Under the pieces are notes generated by a model. It saw only the letters and a program-made list of their open reading frames with translations. It made no database searches and was not told where the DNA came from. Both the position numbers and the translations under genes were made by a program. A DNA stretch of 64,000 nt, taken from NCBI RefSeq assembly GCF_017696055.1, contig NZ_JAAORG010000003.1, positions 516,955-580,954 on the forward strand, read 5' to 3'. Shown here piece by piece: positions 46,411 to 55,583 of this stretch (the first letter of the stretch is position 1; every line of letters begins with the position of its first letter). The DNA is from Prochlorococcus marinus XMU1406. Lineage in GTDB: Bacteria; Cyanobacteriota; Cyanobacteriia; PCC-6307; Cyanobiaceae.

Positions 46411-47493
46411 ATGAAAAGCTTAAAAGAAAATTTTCAAAAAGCACACATAGTTATTATTGGATCAGGAATTATTGGAAAATTTAACGCCTTAGAACTATCA
46501 GAATTAGGTTTCCAAGTAACGATAATAGATCCAACTCAACTCCAAAATAGTAGCAATGCAGCTTTAGGCTTACTAATGGGTAATATGTATCAAAAAAGAA
46601 GAGGTAGAAGCTGGGATCTCAGAAAACAAAGTATGGAATTATGGCCACAATGGATTACATTACTGCAAAAATTTAATAATGAATTAAATATCGAAAAACC
46701 ATTAATAAAACTGACTACTAATGAAGAAAAGTTTAAAAAATTAGAGAAATTTATTTATGAAAATAATGATCTAAACTTACAAATTCTAGAAAGAGACTCA
46801 ATATTTATCAATAATATAAATAAAGCATTCCAAACAAAAAATATAAAAGGTATGATTTCCTTCAAAGATGGAAGAATAAATGCTTTCTCGTTAATGAAAA
46901 CATTAGATAAATATCTAAAAAATAAAAAAGTAAATTTTTTAGAAGAAGAAATAATAGAAATCAGAAAATCAAAAAATCAATGGATTTCTAGGACAAGAAA
47001 TAATGAAAACATCAAATCTGACATGGTTATTTTGTGTAATTCACTAAAAGCGATTGATTTAATAGATAGCCTTTCTCACAACATCAAATTAAAGCCAGTT
47101 TTAGGTCAAGCTATGGAAATTGATATAAATGATGCAGAAGTTGATTTATTATCTCTGCCAAAACAATTTAATATAAATGGTAAAAATATAATTCCAAAAT
47201 CAAAAAATAAGCTAATTATTGGATCAACTGATGAATATAGTACTATGCCAGAAGAAAATACATTCCAAAAACTCACAAATTTTCTAGATAAAAAACCAAA
47301 TTGGCTGATGAAAGGAAAAATTGCTAGAAAATGGTTCGGAATAAGGTCAAGACCAGATGGTGAACCTTCACCAATAATGAAAAATCTTGGAGATGGACTA
47401 ATTATATGTACAGGTTTTTATAAAAATGGAATTTTACTGGCTCCGGCTTGTTCTAAATGGGTTGCTAATGAAATTAATAGTTACCTTTCCTAA
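46411..47493 (+). CDS. FAD-dependent oxidoreductase, glycine oxidase (ThiO)-like
   Basis: The 360-residue protein has the FAD-binding [20 protein letters not shown] near residue 13, an acidic strand end, and the D-amino acid oxidase C-terminal region [18 protein letters not shown] near 310 with the conserved arginines. Family members include glycine oxidase ThiO, which makes the dehydroglycine used by ThiG. The substrate is inferred. No signal peptide is seen. The 3' end overlaps that of dnaK by 4 bases. Confidence 0.8.
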   Translation: MKSLKENFQKAHIVIIGSGIIGKFNALELSELGFQVTIIDPTQLQNSSNAALGLLMGNMYQKRRGRSWDLRKQSMELWPQWITLLQKFNNELNIEKPLIKLTTNEEKFKKLEKFIYENNDLNLQILERDSIFINNINKAFQTKNIKGMISFKDGRINAFSLMKTLDKYLKNKKVNFLEEEIIEIRKSKNQWISRTRNNENIKSDMVILCNSLKAIDLIDSLSHNIKLKPVLGQAMEIDINDAEVDLLSLPKQFNINGKNIIPKSKNKLIIGSTDEYSTMPEENTFQKLTNFLDKKPNWLMKGKIARKWFGIRSRPDGEPSPIMKNLGDGLIICTGFYKNGILLAPACSKWVANEINSYLS

Positions 47494-49397
47494 TCTTTCG
47501 TTTCTGTAAAGTCTGCATCAATTACATCATCTCCTCCTTTTTCGTTTGAATCATTCTGATCAGGACCAACCCCCGCGCCAGGTGATGGTGGCTGATTGCC
47601 AGGTTGCTGATAAACAGATGAACCAACTGCATAAAGTTCTTGCTGAAGTTCTTCAAGAAGTTTTTTCATTGATTCATAATCTTCTTTTGAAGTTGCCTCT
47701 TTTAAAGCATTACTTTTTTCTTCAACTTTAGACTTTGCTGCAGCATCAACTTTGTCCCCTAACTCACTAAGTTGCTTTTCTGTCTGATATACAAGTGTTT
47801 CAGCTTGATTTTTTAAATCAATTTTTTCTCTTTTTTCTTTATCTACAGATGCATTTGATTCAGCATCTTTTACCATTTTTTCTACTTCATTATCGGATAG
47901 GGTTGAAGCACCAGTGATAGAGATACTTTGCTCTTTTCCACTACCTTTATCTTTAGCAGTAACGCTAAGAATACCATTTGCATCAATATCAAATGTAACT
48001 TCAATTTGCGGAACGCCTCTTGGTGCTGACGGTATACCATCCAATCTAAAAGTTCCTAGGCTTTTGTTATCAGAAGCCATTTCTCTTTCACCCTGTAAAA
48101 CGTGTATTTCAACATTTGTTTGACCGTCTACAGCAGTTGAATATGTTTCAGATTTCTTTGTAGGTACTGTAGTATTTCGATTTATCATTTTTGTCATTAC
48201 TCCCCCCAAAGTCTCTACCCCTAAAGAAAGTGGAGTAACATCAAGCAATAATATATCTTTTACCTCTCCTGCTAAAACACCTCCCTGAATTGCTGCTCCA
48301 ACAGCTACTACTTCATCAGGATTAACGGTTTGATTTGGTTCCTTACCAATTATTTTTTTTACTAAATCTAAAACAGCAGGAATTCTAGATGAGCCTCCCA
48401 CCATTACAACTTCATCAATTTCACTAGTAGAAATTTTTGCATCACTTATAGCTCTCTCAACTGGGGTCTTACACCTATCAATTAAGGAGGCTGCTAATTC
48501 CTCAAACTTTGCTCTAGTAAGGTTCAAATCCAAATGCTTTGGGCCTTCAGGTGTCGCTGTAATAAAAGGTAAATTTATTTCACTTTGCGTAGCATTTGAA
48601 AGCTCAATTTTTGCTTTTTCTGCTGCTTCAGTCAATCTTTGCAAAGCTTGCTTATCTTGTCTAAGGTCAATTCCCTCATTTGATTTAAAATTACTAGCTA
48701 AGTGATCTACGATACATCTATCAAAATCGTCACCACCTAAATGTGTATCTCCAGATGTAGATAGAACTTCAGTTACTCCATCACCAGCTTCAATAACTGA
48801 AACGTCAAAGGTGCCTCCCCCTAAATCAAAAACAAGGATTTTTTCATTTTCTTTATCCAAACCATATGCTAAAGCTGCAGCAGTTGGCTCATTAACAATT
48901 CTAAGAACTTCTAAACCTGCAATCTTTCCTGCATCTTTTGTAGCCTGTCTTTGAGAATCATTGAAATAAGCTGGAACTGTTATTACAGCCTGTGTAACTT
49001 TTTCACCAAGGTATTTACCCGCATCATCTGCTAACTTTCTTAAAACCTGAGAACTTACCTCTTCAGGAGAAAACTGCTTATCCAAAATAGGACATTTTAA
49101 TTTAACACTAGAACCAGATTTCTCAACAGAGTAACTAACTTCTTTAGATTCTGCATTAACTTCATCTACTCGTCTACCAACAAAACGCTTTGCGGAATAA
49201 AACGTATTTTCAGGATTCATAACCGCTTGTCTTTTTGCGATTTGTCCAACAAGCTGATCTTGATTTTTTGTATATGCAACAACTGATGGAGTAGTTCTGA
49301 AACCCTCTGCATTTGCTATTACAGTAGGTTTACCACCTTCCATTACAGCCACACAACTATTAGTTGTTCCTAAATCGATTCCTACAACCTTACCCAT
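47490..49397 (-). CDS. dnaK: Chaperone DnaK (Hsp70)
   Basis: DnaK is the ATP-dependent Hsp70. Starting at ATG 49397 the product has 635 residues and begins [20 protein letters not shown]; an in-frame ATG at 49427 would add ten residues that do not look family-like. The ATPase signatures [21 protein letters not shown] near residue 195 and [13 protein letters not shown] near 340 are present, as is the substrate-binding domain and a glycine- and acid-rich tail. Cyanobacteria have several DnaK copies; this resembles the major DnaK2. No CIRCE element was seen upstream. Confidence 0.96.
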   Translation of the reverse strand: MGKVVGIDLGTTNSCVAVMEGGKPTVIANAEGFRTTPSVVAYTKNQDQLVGQIAKRQAVMNPENTFYSAKRFVGRRVDEVNAESKEVSYSVEKSGSSVKLKCPILDKQFSPEEVSSQVLRKLADDAGKYLGEKVTQAVITVPAYFNDSQRQATKDAGKIAGLEVLRIVNEPTAAALAYGLDKENEKILVFDLGGGTFDVSVIEAGDGVTEVLSTSGDTHLGGDDFDRCIVDHLASNFKSNEGIDLRQDKQALQRLTEAAEKAKIELSNATQSEINLPFITATPEGPKHLDLNLTRAKFEELAASLIDRCKTPVERAISDAKISTSEIDEVVMVGGSSRIPAVLDLVKKIIGKEPNQTVNPDEVVAVGAAIQGGVLAGEVKDILLLDVTPLSLGVETLGGVMTKMINRNTTVPTKKSETYSTAVDGQTNVEIHVLQGEREMASDNKSLGTFRLDGIPSAPRGVPQIEVTFDIDANGILSVTAKDKGSGKEQSISITGASTLSDNEVEKMVKDAESNASVDKEKREKIDLKNQAETLVYQTEKQLSELGDKVDAAAKSKVEEKSNALKEATSKEDYESMKKLLEELQQELYAVGSSVYQQPGNQPPSPGAGVGPDQNDSNEKGGDDVIDADFTETKD

Positions 49398-49513
49398 GGG
49401 TAAATTCTCATATTTGTTATTCTCCATAATCGGTCATCGGCGTCATTATTGTTACTCAAAGACGGGGTGTGGTTCCCGAACAGATCGTTATTTTTTAAAG
49501 CAAAATTCCAAAC

Positions 49514-50374
49514 ATGATTTCAAGTAAGACATCTTTTATTGCGTTAATTGGCAATCCAGTCAGCCATTCTTTATCACCAATTATGCAAAATGCTGCCCTT
49601 CAATATTTAGGCTTAGATCTAATTTATATTGCTATACCTTGTAAAGATCAAGATTTAGAATTAGTTCTAAATTCTTTTAAAAAAATTAATTGCAAAGGCT
49701 TAAATATCACAATTCCACATAAAGAAAAAGTATTTGATCTTTGTAGTGAAATTTCCCCTATTGCTAACCAATTAAAAGCAATTAATACACTGAAATTAAA
49801 TTCTGAAAAAGAATGGAGCGGAACTAATACAGATGTAGAAGGATTTATTTATCCATTAAAAACATTAAACTTAGTAAAAAAGAAATCAATGGTTCTTGGC
49901 TCAGGAGGGGCAGCAAGATCTGTTATTCAAGGTTTAATAAATCTAAATCTTTCAACTATTTCAGTAGTTTCACGTAACAAAACATCACTAAATAAATTAA
50001 TTAAAAATTTTGAAAATCAAATTAAAATTAAAGGTTTTTTAAATAATGATAATCAGGCTCAAAATTTAATTGAAGAAGCAGATTTAATTGTGAATACAAC
50101 ACCAGTAGGAATGAATTCATCTAAATATGCAATGAACATTTTGCCATATGGAGAGACTTTTTGGAGATCTCTTAAATCCAAAACAATTGTTTACGATTTA
50201 ATCTATAATCCTTCTCCGTCTCCTCTATTAAAATTTAGCGTCAAAAAAGGATGCTTTACTATTGATGGTATGCAAATGCTCGTCGCTCAAGGAATGAAAT
50301 CATTATCATTTTGGACAAATGGTTTGGAAGTGCCTTTTCAGGTTATGAATGACGCACTAAAAACATATCTTTAA
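49514..50374 (+). CDS. aroE: Shikimate dehydrogenase
   Basis: AroE reduces 3-dehydroshikimate with NADPH. The 286-residue protein has the substrate-binding GNPVSHSLSPIMQNAAL near residue 13, the catalytic lysine segment NITIPHKEK near 64, the GSGGAARS nucleotide-binding turn near 130, and GMQMLVAQG near 254. Length and start are normal. It is divergent from dnaK and upstream of rpsF, with 106 bases before the latter. It complements the DAHP synthase at 40392. Confidence 0.95.
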   Translation: MISSKTSFIALIGNPVSHSLSPIMQNAALQYLGLDLIYIAIPCKDQDLELVLNSFKKINCKGLNITIPHKEKVFDLCSEISPIANQLKAINTLKLNSEKEWSGTNTDVEGFIYPLKTLNLVKKKSMVLGSGGAARSVIQGLINLNLSTISVVSRNKTSLNKLIKNFENQIKIKGFLNNDNQAQNLIEEADLIVNTTPVGMNSSKYAMNILPYGETFWRSLKSKTIVYDLIYNPSPSPLLKFSVKKGCFTIDGMQMLVAQGMKSLSFWTNGLEVPFQVMNDALKTYL

Positions 50375-50431
50375 AAAAAGTGATCCTATTTTTCAAGAAA
50401 TTGCCCATTGTAATGTATCGTAAATAATGAA

Positions 50432-50475
50432 CAGACGCTCATCAAATCAATATTATGAGCCAAAGACCTAGTCTG
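50432..50475 (+). promoter_or_regulatory. Two-part stem in the rpsF leader, possible S6:S18 feedback element
   Basis: CAGAC (50432-50436) pairs with GTCTG (50471-50475) and GCTCAT (50437-50442) pairs with ATGAGC (50455-50460). The two helices are continuous on the 5' side and separated by a 10-base one-sided bulge, CAAAGACCTA, on the 3' side. The element ends 5 bases before the rpsF ATG. It recalls the stem-with-bulge rpsF leader that binds S6:S18, although the conserved CCG of that motif is not present. A TTGCCC-16-AATAAT promoter at 50401-50428 might start transcription inside the 5' arm, which argues against the RNA reading. Confidence 0.4.
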
Positions 50476-50480
50476 AAACT

Positions 50481-50942
50481 ATGAACGATCAACAATCTTA
50501 TTACGAAACGATGTACATTCTCCGCCCAGATATTGCGGAAGATGAAGTAACTAATCACATTGATAAATACAATAAGCTTTTAGAAGAATCTGGCGGTACT
50601 ATCCTTGATAGTCAAATGAGAGGTAAAAGAAGGTTAGCTTATCAAATAGCAAAACATAGAGAAGGTATTTATGTGCAACTAAGTCATCAAGGCGATGGAC
50701 AACATATTTTCAAGATTGAAAAAGCAATGAGACTTAGTGAAGATGTTATTAGATACATGACCGTTAAACAAGAAGGGCCTTTACCAAGCCCAAGACCTTC
50801 GAATAAGAGTACATCTCAGTCAGAGAAAAAAGATGATCCAGATGACAATATTGAATCTAAAGAAAAAGAAAAAGTAGTAACTGCAGATTCTGCAAGTTCA
50901 GGAGAAGACGATACTGAAATCAAAAAAAATGCAAAATCTTAA
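50481..50942 (+). CDS. rpsF: 30S ribosomal protein bS6 with long charged tail
   Basis: bS6 binds the central domain of 16S rRNA with bS18. The 153-residue protein has the family core ([17 protein letters not shown] near residue 6, [20 protein letters not shown] near 47, [15 protein letters not shown] near 82). After about residue 100 comes an acidic and lysine-rich low-complexity tail ([16 protein letters not shown]). This is longer than the 95-135 residues of many bacterial bS6. rpsR is not adjacent. The gene converges with argG with 3 bases between stops. Confidence 0.96.
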   Translation: MNDQQSYYETMYILRPDIAEDEVTNHIDKYNKLLEESGGTILDSQMRGKRRLAYQIAKHREGIYVQLSHQGDGQHIFKIEKAMRLSEDVIRYMTVKQEGPLPSPRPSNKSTSQSEKKDDPDDNIESKEKEKVVTADSASSGEDDTEIKKNAKS

Positions 50943-50945
50943 ATG

Positions 50946-52160
50946 TTAATTTTTTGTTTTTGAATTTAACTCAGCCCATATTTTATTAGACATACCCCAC
51001 ATATAAATAAAACCCTCTGCTAAAGAATGATTGAAAACATCATCTTTGCTATAGGTTGCCAAATCTTCCCTGTAAAGTGAATTATTTTCAGACATCCTAC
51101 CAATAACAATTGCGTTCCCTTTATGAAGTCTAATCTTTACCCTTCCATTAACTGAATTTTGAGTCGATGATATAAATACATCTAAACTCTCTTTAAGAGG
51201 TCCAAACCAAAAACCTTGATAGACTAATTGACCCCATTTTTTTTCCACTATTCCTTTAAAATCCACAACATCTGGATTTAATGTTATGCTCTCCAATTCT
51301 TTGTGAGCTTTAATTAAAAGTAACAGTCCAGGTGTTTCGTAAATCTCTCTACTTTTAATTCCTACTACTCGATCTTCAATCATATCTATTCTTCCAAAAC
51401 CATGAGCACCTGCAAGAGCATTAGCTTTTTGAATAATCTCTACTGGAGTTAAAAATTCATCATTAATTCCAACTGGAAGCCCATTTTTAAAAACAATTTC
51501 TATATCTTGAGGGTAATCAGGTGCATTATCAATTGATGATGTCATCGCAAATATATCTTCAGGTGCTTCATGCATTGGATCTTCTAATATACCCGCTTCG
51601 ATACTCCTACCAAGTAAATTAACATCTATTGAATATGGAGATTTTTTTGATACTGGTGCAGGAATACCAAATTTTTCACCATACACTATTGCCTCTTCCC
51701 TACTCATATTCCACTCTCTTGCAGGAGTAATTATTTTCAAATCAGGGCCTAAGGCATTAATTGCTAAATCAAATCTAACTTGATCATTCCCTTTACCAGT
51801 ACATCCATGAGCTACAGCATCGGCATTTATCTCTCGAGCGAGATTTACAAGATGTTCAGCAATTAAAGGCCTAGCAAGAGCTGTAGATAAAGGATATTTA
51901 TCTAAATATAATGAGTTTGCTCTAATGGCTGGAAAAGCGTATCTCTCAACAAAACTATTAACTAAATTTCCCACTATTGATTGAGATGCTCCGGAATTTA
52001 AAGCTTTTTGCTGAATTAGTTGTAAATCCTCACCTTGTCCAAGATCTGCTACAAAAGTAACAACTTCTGAAACTCCATATTCATTTTTTAAATATGGAAT
52101 ACAAACGCTTGTATCTACCCCTCCAGAATACGCTAGTACAACTTTTTTTACCTGCTGCAT
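50946..52160 (-). CDS. argG: Argininosuccinate synthase
   Basis: ArgG joins citrulline and aspartate with ATP, the step before argininosuccinate lyase. The 404-residue protein has the PP-loop [18 protein letters not shown] near residue 7, [14 protein letters not shown] near 118 and the substrate segments [15 protein letters not shown] near 167. Start and length agree with the family. A small membrane-protein gene lies 19 bases upstream and may belong to the same transcript. Confidence 0.97.
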   Translation of the reverse strand: MQQVKKVVLAYSGGVDTSVCIPYLKNEYGVSEVVTFVADLGQGEDLQLIQQKALNSGASQSIVGNLVNSFVERYAFPAIRANSLYLDKYPLSTALARPLIAEHLVNLAREINADAVAHGCTGKGNDQVRFDLAINALGPDLKIITPAREWNMSREEAIVYGEKFGIPAPVSKKSPYSIDVNLLGRSIEAGILEDPMHEAPEDIFAMTSSIDNAPDYPQDIEIVFKNGLPVGINDEFLTPVEIIQKANALAGAHGFGRIDMIEDRVVGIKSREIYETPGLLLLIKAHKELESITLNPDVVDFKGIVEKKWGQLVYQGFWFGPLKESLDVFISSTQNSVNGRVKIRLHKGNAIVIGRMSENNSLYREDLATYSKDDVFNHSLAEGFIYMWGMSNKIWAELNSKTKN

Positions 52161-52179
52161 CTAAATTTGCTCCATAAAT

Positions 52180-52392
52180 TTAAATTTTTGACGTAATTAA
52201 AAATTTTAAAAACTTATTAAAAACTAATATTATTGTAACTAAAAGAGCTGGACCAAAAACTAATAACAAAAGAAGAAAGTTATTAATTATTAAAACATTG
52301 GGATTCAAGTATCCAATAAGTTTCAACAATCCAGACAGAAACAAAGAAATTAGCCAGATAAAAAGGTATTTTAAATTTGCTTTATCAAACAA
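52180..52392 (-). CDS. Small two-helix membrane protein, function unknown
   Basis: A 70-residue protein made largely of two hydrophobic segments (about residues 9-26 and 36-60, the second containing INNFLLLLLVFGPALLVTII) with a short basic tail. No family is recognised. It sits between divergent promoters at 52393-52444 and argG, 19 bases upstream of argG, so the two are probably co-transcribed. It is too generic to assign a role. Confidence 0.65.
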   Translation of the reverse strand: MFDKANLKYLFIWLISLFLSGLLKLIGYLNPNVLIINNFLLLLLVFGPALLVTIILVFNKFLKFLITSKI

Positions 52393-52444
52393 AGTTTTCG
52401 TGTGCGTTATTATGTATTATCTTATATATAGAACATAACCTTTA

Positions 52445-52723
52445 ATGGACTCAAATAAACTAAAACTTAGATTAGACGATATTTCTGAAGTCAACCCTGC
52501 TTTAACTTGCTTCCACAGGAATGATCCAGCTCCTGTATTGCCATTAAGAGATGAGCCTGATCTGCTATCTTGGCTAGAAACCACAGGAAGACTTATTGCA
52601 GAAAAAGAGGGAGACTCACAAGAGATTAGTACTATAGAAGAAGAAGAACTTTCAGCGCTAATGGGAGAAAAAGAAGATTATAAAACTGAAGAAGACCCTT
52701 CAGAAGATGATTGGGAAGATTAA
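52445..52723 (+). CDS. DUF3134 family cyanobacterial protein
   Basis: A 92-residue protein with the segment CFHRNDPAPVLPLRDEPDLL near residue 22 and LSWLETTGRLI after it, typical of the cyanobacterial DUF3134 family as I recall it. The C-terminus is very acidic (EEEELSALMGEKEDYKTEED). No function is known to me. Its last 17 bases overlap the start of mraY in another frame, so the two are likely translated together. Confidence 0.8.
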   Translation: MDSNKLKLRLDDISEVNPALTCFHRNDPAPVLPLRDEPDLLSWLETTGRLIAEKEGDSQEISTIEEEELSALMGEKEDYKTEEDPSEDDWED

Positions 52724-53783
52724 AAAGTTTAACTTTAAATTTTTATTAATATTAAATACTTTTGCTTTAATAGTCACCTCCTATCTTTTTAATAATTTTG
52801 TTTTTATAGGAGTTTTTACTTTATTTTTCTTTATTTCTTTATTCGCAACAAAGAATGGTCTAGAGATAATCAGAAAATTAAATTTACTTCAAAATATTAG
52901 AGCTGAAGGTCCTGCTAATCACTATAAAAAAAGTAATACCCCAACGATGGGTGGGATTTTTATGATAACCCCCTTTTTAATTTTTCTTTTAATATTAACT
53001 ATAAATCTAGGCTCTCTAAAATTATTTCTTTTATTCCTGACTATTTTTGGATTCTTGATTATAGGGTTTTTAGATGATTATTTAAGTATTAAAAACAATA
53101 AAAATACGGGGTTAAAAACAAAAGAAAAATTAATCCAACAAAGTGTCATCTCAATATTTTTTATATTGTTAGCCTATGAAAAAAATTTTATAAATCCATT
53201 AATAACAATATCTGACTCCTGGGGAATCAATGTGAATATTTTCATATTGCCAATTTCTTTTTTAGTACTTGTTGGCATAAGTAATTCAGTAAATTTGACT
53301 GATGGACTAGATGGATTAGCAGCTGGATGCAGTGGAATTGTCTTTTATGGATTAGGAACAGAAATATTAATGAAAGAACAACAAGATCTTTTTGTTTTTA
53401 GTGTCTTATGTTTTTCAATGTCCGGCATATGCTTCGGATTTCTAAAGTACAATAGTTATCCTGCAAAAATATTTATGGGTGACACAGGATCTCTAAGTAT
53501 TGGTGCAATTCTGGGTTCTATAGCGTTATTAACCAATAGCGTTTTTACCTTATCTATTTTCTCAGGAATATTTATTATTGAATCATTATCAGTAATGATT
53601 CAAGTAGGGCTTTTTAAGATTACAAAAAAATTATTTCACAGAGGTAAACGTATATTTCTAATGGCTCCACTACACCACCATTTTGAACTAAAAGGTATTA
53701 AGGAAGAAAAAATAGTTGAAAATTTTTGGAAAATCAACATATTACTTGTAATTTTAGGTATAGTTTTAAAAATAAATCTTTAA
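52707..53783 (+). CDS. mraY: Phospho-N-acetylmuramoyl-pentapeptide transferase MraY
   Basis: MraY attaches phospho-MurNAc-pentapeptide to undecaprenyl phosphate, making lipid I at the inner membrane. The 358-residue protein has about ten hydrophobic helices, and motifs KKSNTPTMGGI near residue 73, GFLDDYLSIKNNKNTGLK near 120, NLTDGLDGLAAG near 197, FMGDTGSLSIGA near 257 and the APLHHHFELKG loop near 322. It starts 17 bases inside the upstream gene. It is not next to a mur-fts cluster. Confidence 0.95.
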   Translation: MIGKIKKFNFKFLLILNTFALIVTSYLFNNFVFIGVFTLFFFISLFATKNGLEIIRKLNLLQNIRAEGPANHYKKSNTPTMGGIFMITPFLIFLLILTINLGSLKLFLLFLTIFGFLIIGFLDDYLSIKNNKNTGLKTKEKLIQQSVISIFFILLAYEKNFINPLITISDSWGINVNIFILPISFLVLVGISNSVNLTDGLDGLAAGCSGIVFYGLGTEILMKEQQDLFVFSVLCFSMSGICFGFLKYNSYPAKIFMGDTGSLSIGAILGSIALLTNSVFTLSIFSGIFIIESLSVMIQVGLFKITKKLFHRGKRIFLMAPLHHHFELKGIKEEKIVENFWKINILLVILGIVLKINL

Positions 53784-53793
53784 AAAGTTTGTT

Positions 53794-54081
53794 ATGAGTT
53801 TTTTTACATGGAAAGATAATGGATTAACAAGTGACTGCTTAAGTCTTGATGCAATGGCATCAAGATTCGAAGAAACTGCCAACTTAATGAAAAAACTTTC
53901 TAAAAAAGGTTTCAAACTAAAGAAAACTCAAAATAATCAACTAATTCTTCATCATGATCCAAAAGTATTTGATCAATGGGGTTTTATAAGCGAAGAACTT
54001 CCTTTTAAACAACTATGCTTAATATCAGATGAAGAAAAGCTATTTGACCTTGAAAACTCTTCTGTGAGTATTGATAAATAA
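53794..54081 (+). CDS. Conserved small protein, function unknown
   Basis: A 95-residue protein, acidic and without hydrophobic segments. It starts MSFFTWKDNGLTSDCLSLDA and continues with MASRFEETANLMKKLSKKGF, a helical stretch. I recognise no domain. It starts 10 bases after mraY and its last 109 bases lie antisense to the 3' end of the sucrose-phosphate synthase gene. Both frames look protein-like in the overlap, so one of the C-termini may be wrongly placed. Confidence 0.65.
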   Translation: MSFFTWKDNGLTSDCLSLDAMASRFEETANLMKKLSKKGFKLKKTQNNQLILHHDPKVFDQWGFISEELPFKQLCLISDEEKLFDLENSSVSIDK

Positions 54082-55382
54082 TTCCTTACATGAGTGTTCC
54101 AACTAAAGTGTCTATTAACACCCTCAATTCCATTTTTGCTCCATAATTTCCACTGATTATTATTAGAAATTCCTTTTTCAAGAATAACTTTCAACTCATT
54201 AATATCAGTAACATCTACTAAAAGACCATTTTCACATTTTGACCGAATTTCTTTTGGTCCTCCATCATTTGTTGATATTATTGGCAATCCACATGAGGAA
54301 GCTTCAAGAAGGGTTAAACCAAAAGGCTCTGTTAAAGCTGGATTTACAAATACACCACGTCTACTAGCAGCCCACCTATATAAAGAAGGTATCTGACTTG
54401 GAAGATGTTTTTTTGGATAAGCTACCTTTCCGTACAAATTATATTTATCGATTATTTCAAAAATATTATTGAAAACATCCTTTTGTTGAGGTTCAAGTTT
54501 TGAAGTATTATCTCGACAACCCAAAATTAGAATTAAATTAGTTTTTCTTTTTAATTTTTCAGATCTTCCATATGCCTCAATCAAAGAAGGAATATTTTTC
54601 CTTCGTACAGCTCTAGAAATATTCAATAATGGAGGTTTAGTAGAGTCTTTTAGAAAGGGTTTCATCATATCCTCAATTTCAGCTGTCTCTGTTGTCGAAT
54701 GAATATGGTGAAACTTTTTATGATCAACACCAGGAGGAATTACTCTAGCTTTGTGAGATGAAAAAGAAGCATATTGGGAATATTGATAAACTGACTCTTG
54801 TTTAGTGCTTGTTACAACAATATCTGCTGACTTTAATGCTTTTTCTTCTGCCTCAATTCTTTTACTTATGGAATAAAGCTTTTCTATTTGATTAGTTTTT
54901 AATCCAGTATCAAGCAATTTCCGTTTTTTCTCTCTTCCTAAAGAATGGCCAGTAAAAATAAGTGGAACGTTTAAGGATTTACTTAGTTTAACTCCTACGT
55001 ATCCAGCATCAGCATAATGTGCATGAATAAAATTTGGCTTTTTATTTTTTTGATAATAAGAGATAAGTCCTTCAGTTAAATGATCTAAATAAGGCCAAAG
55101 CAATTCCTTTCTCAAATATTTATTAGGACCAAATTTGAATCTTAAAATCCTTACTCCAGGTTCTACAAATTCTTCTTCTTGAGAATATTCATTGTCTACT
55201 TTAGGATCATTAATTAAACGAGTAATTAAATCTACTTGATCAACTTCTGCAGTATTAGCCAAACTTTTAACTAACTCTAAAACATATTGTGTTTGCCCTC
55301 CGGTATCTGCATCCCTGCCTAATTCAAGATTTTTGGAGCGTATAAGACCATGTAAATGTAAATGTAAAAATTTCAACCTCAT
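53973..55382 (-). CDS. sps: Sucrose-phosphate synthase, glycosyltransferase domain only
   Basis: The enzyme makes sucrose 6-phosphate, a step to the compatible solute sucrose. The 469-residue GT4 protein shows LGRDADTGGQTQYVLELVKS near residue 21, VIPPGVDHKKFH near 215, SRAVRRKNIPSLIEAY near 255 and EPFGLTLLEASSCGLPIIST near 370. No C-terminal HAD-type phosphatase domain is fused to it; sucrose-phosphate phosphatase must be elsewhere or supplied by another enzyme. A GGAGGA site precedes the ATG by 8 bases. The 3' end overlaps a convergent gene by 109 bases. Confidence 0.9.
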   Translation of the reverse strand: MRLKFLHLHLHGLIRSKNLELGRDADTGGQTQYVLELVKSLANTAEVDQVDLITRLINDPKVDNEYSQEEEFVEPGVRILRFKFGPNKYLRKELLWPYLDHLTEGLISYYQKNKKPNFIHAHYADAGYVGVKLSKSLNVPLIFTGHSLGREKKRKLLDTGLKTNQIEKLYSISKRIEAEEKALKSADIVVTSTKQESVYQYSQYASFSSHKARVIPPGVDHKKFHHIHSTTETAEIEDMMKPFLKDSTKPPLLNISRAVRRKNIPSLIEAYGRSEKLKRKTNLILILGCRDNTSKLEPQQKDVFNNIFEIIDKYNLYGKVAYPKKHLPSQIPSLYRWAASRRGVFVNPALTEPFGLTLLEASSCGLPIISTNDGGPKEIRSKCENGLLVDVTDINELKVILEKGISNNNQWKLWSKNGIEGVNRHFSWNTHVRNYLSILTEEFSRSNSFSSSDIKHSCLKGSSSLIKPH

Positions 55383-55390
55383 TCAGCAAA

Positions 55391-55396
55391 TCCTCC
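55391..55396 (-). promoter_or_regulatory. Shine-Dalgarno of sps
   Basis: GGAGGA on the minus strand lies 8 bases before the sps ATG at 55382 and fixes that start. The 201-base gap 55383-55583 otherwise holds no gene. It contains a 6-bp inverted repeat ATTTCC/GGAAAT at 55427-55441 and must carry the sps promoter. Confidence 0.65.
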
Positions 55397-55563
55397 GATG
55401 AACGGCCTTTAATACAAATAAGCTGAATTTCCCAAGGAAATATTAAGAAAGCATTATGATTCTAAAATTTTTTTATACTATATTTTTTAAAAAAGCAGTT
55501 ATAGACTAATTTTATACCCATCTAAATATGACTTTCATTTTGCTGAGATAATTAAATTACAAA

Positions 55564-55583
55564 GAAATACAACAAGTATTTTC
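55564..55583 (-). terminator. Weak hairpin just after uvrA
   Basis: On the minus strand, AAATAC and GTATTT pair around a TTGTT loop directly after the uvrA stop at 55584, with an extra A-T and a G-T pair possible at the base. A moderately T-rich stretch follows. The stem is A+T-rich, so termination would be weak. Confidence 0.3.

Noticed and set aside
49398..49513. CIRCE heat-shock element before dnaK
   Set aside because: No TTAGCACTC-type inverted repeat was found.
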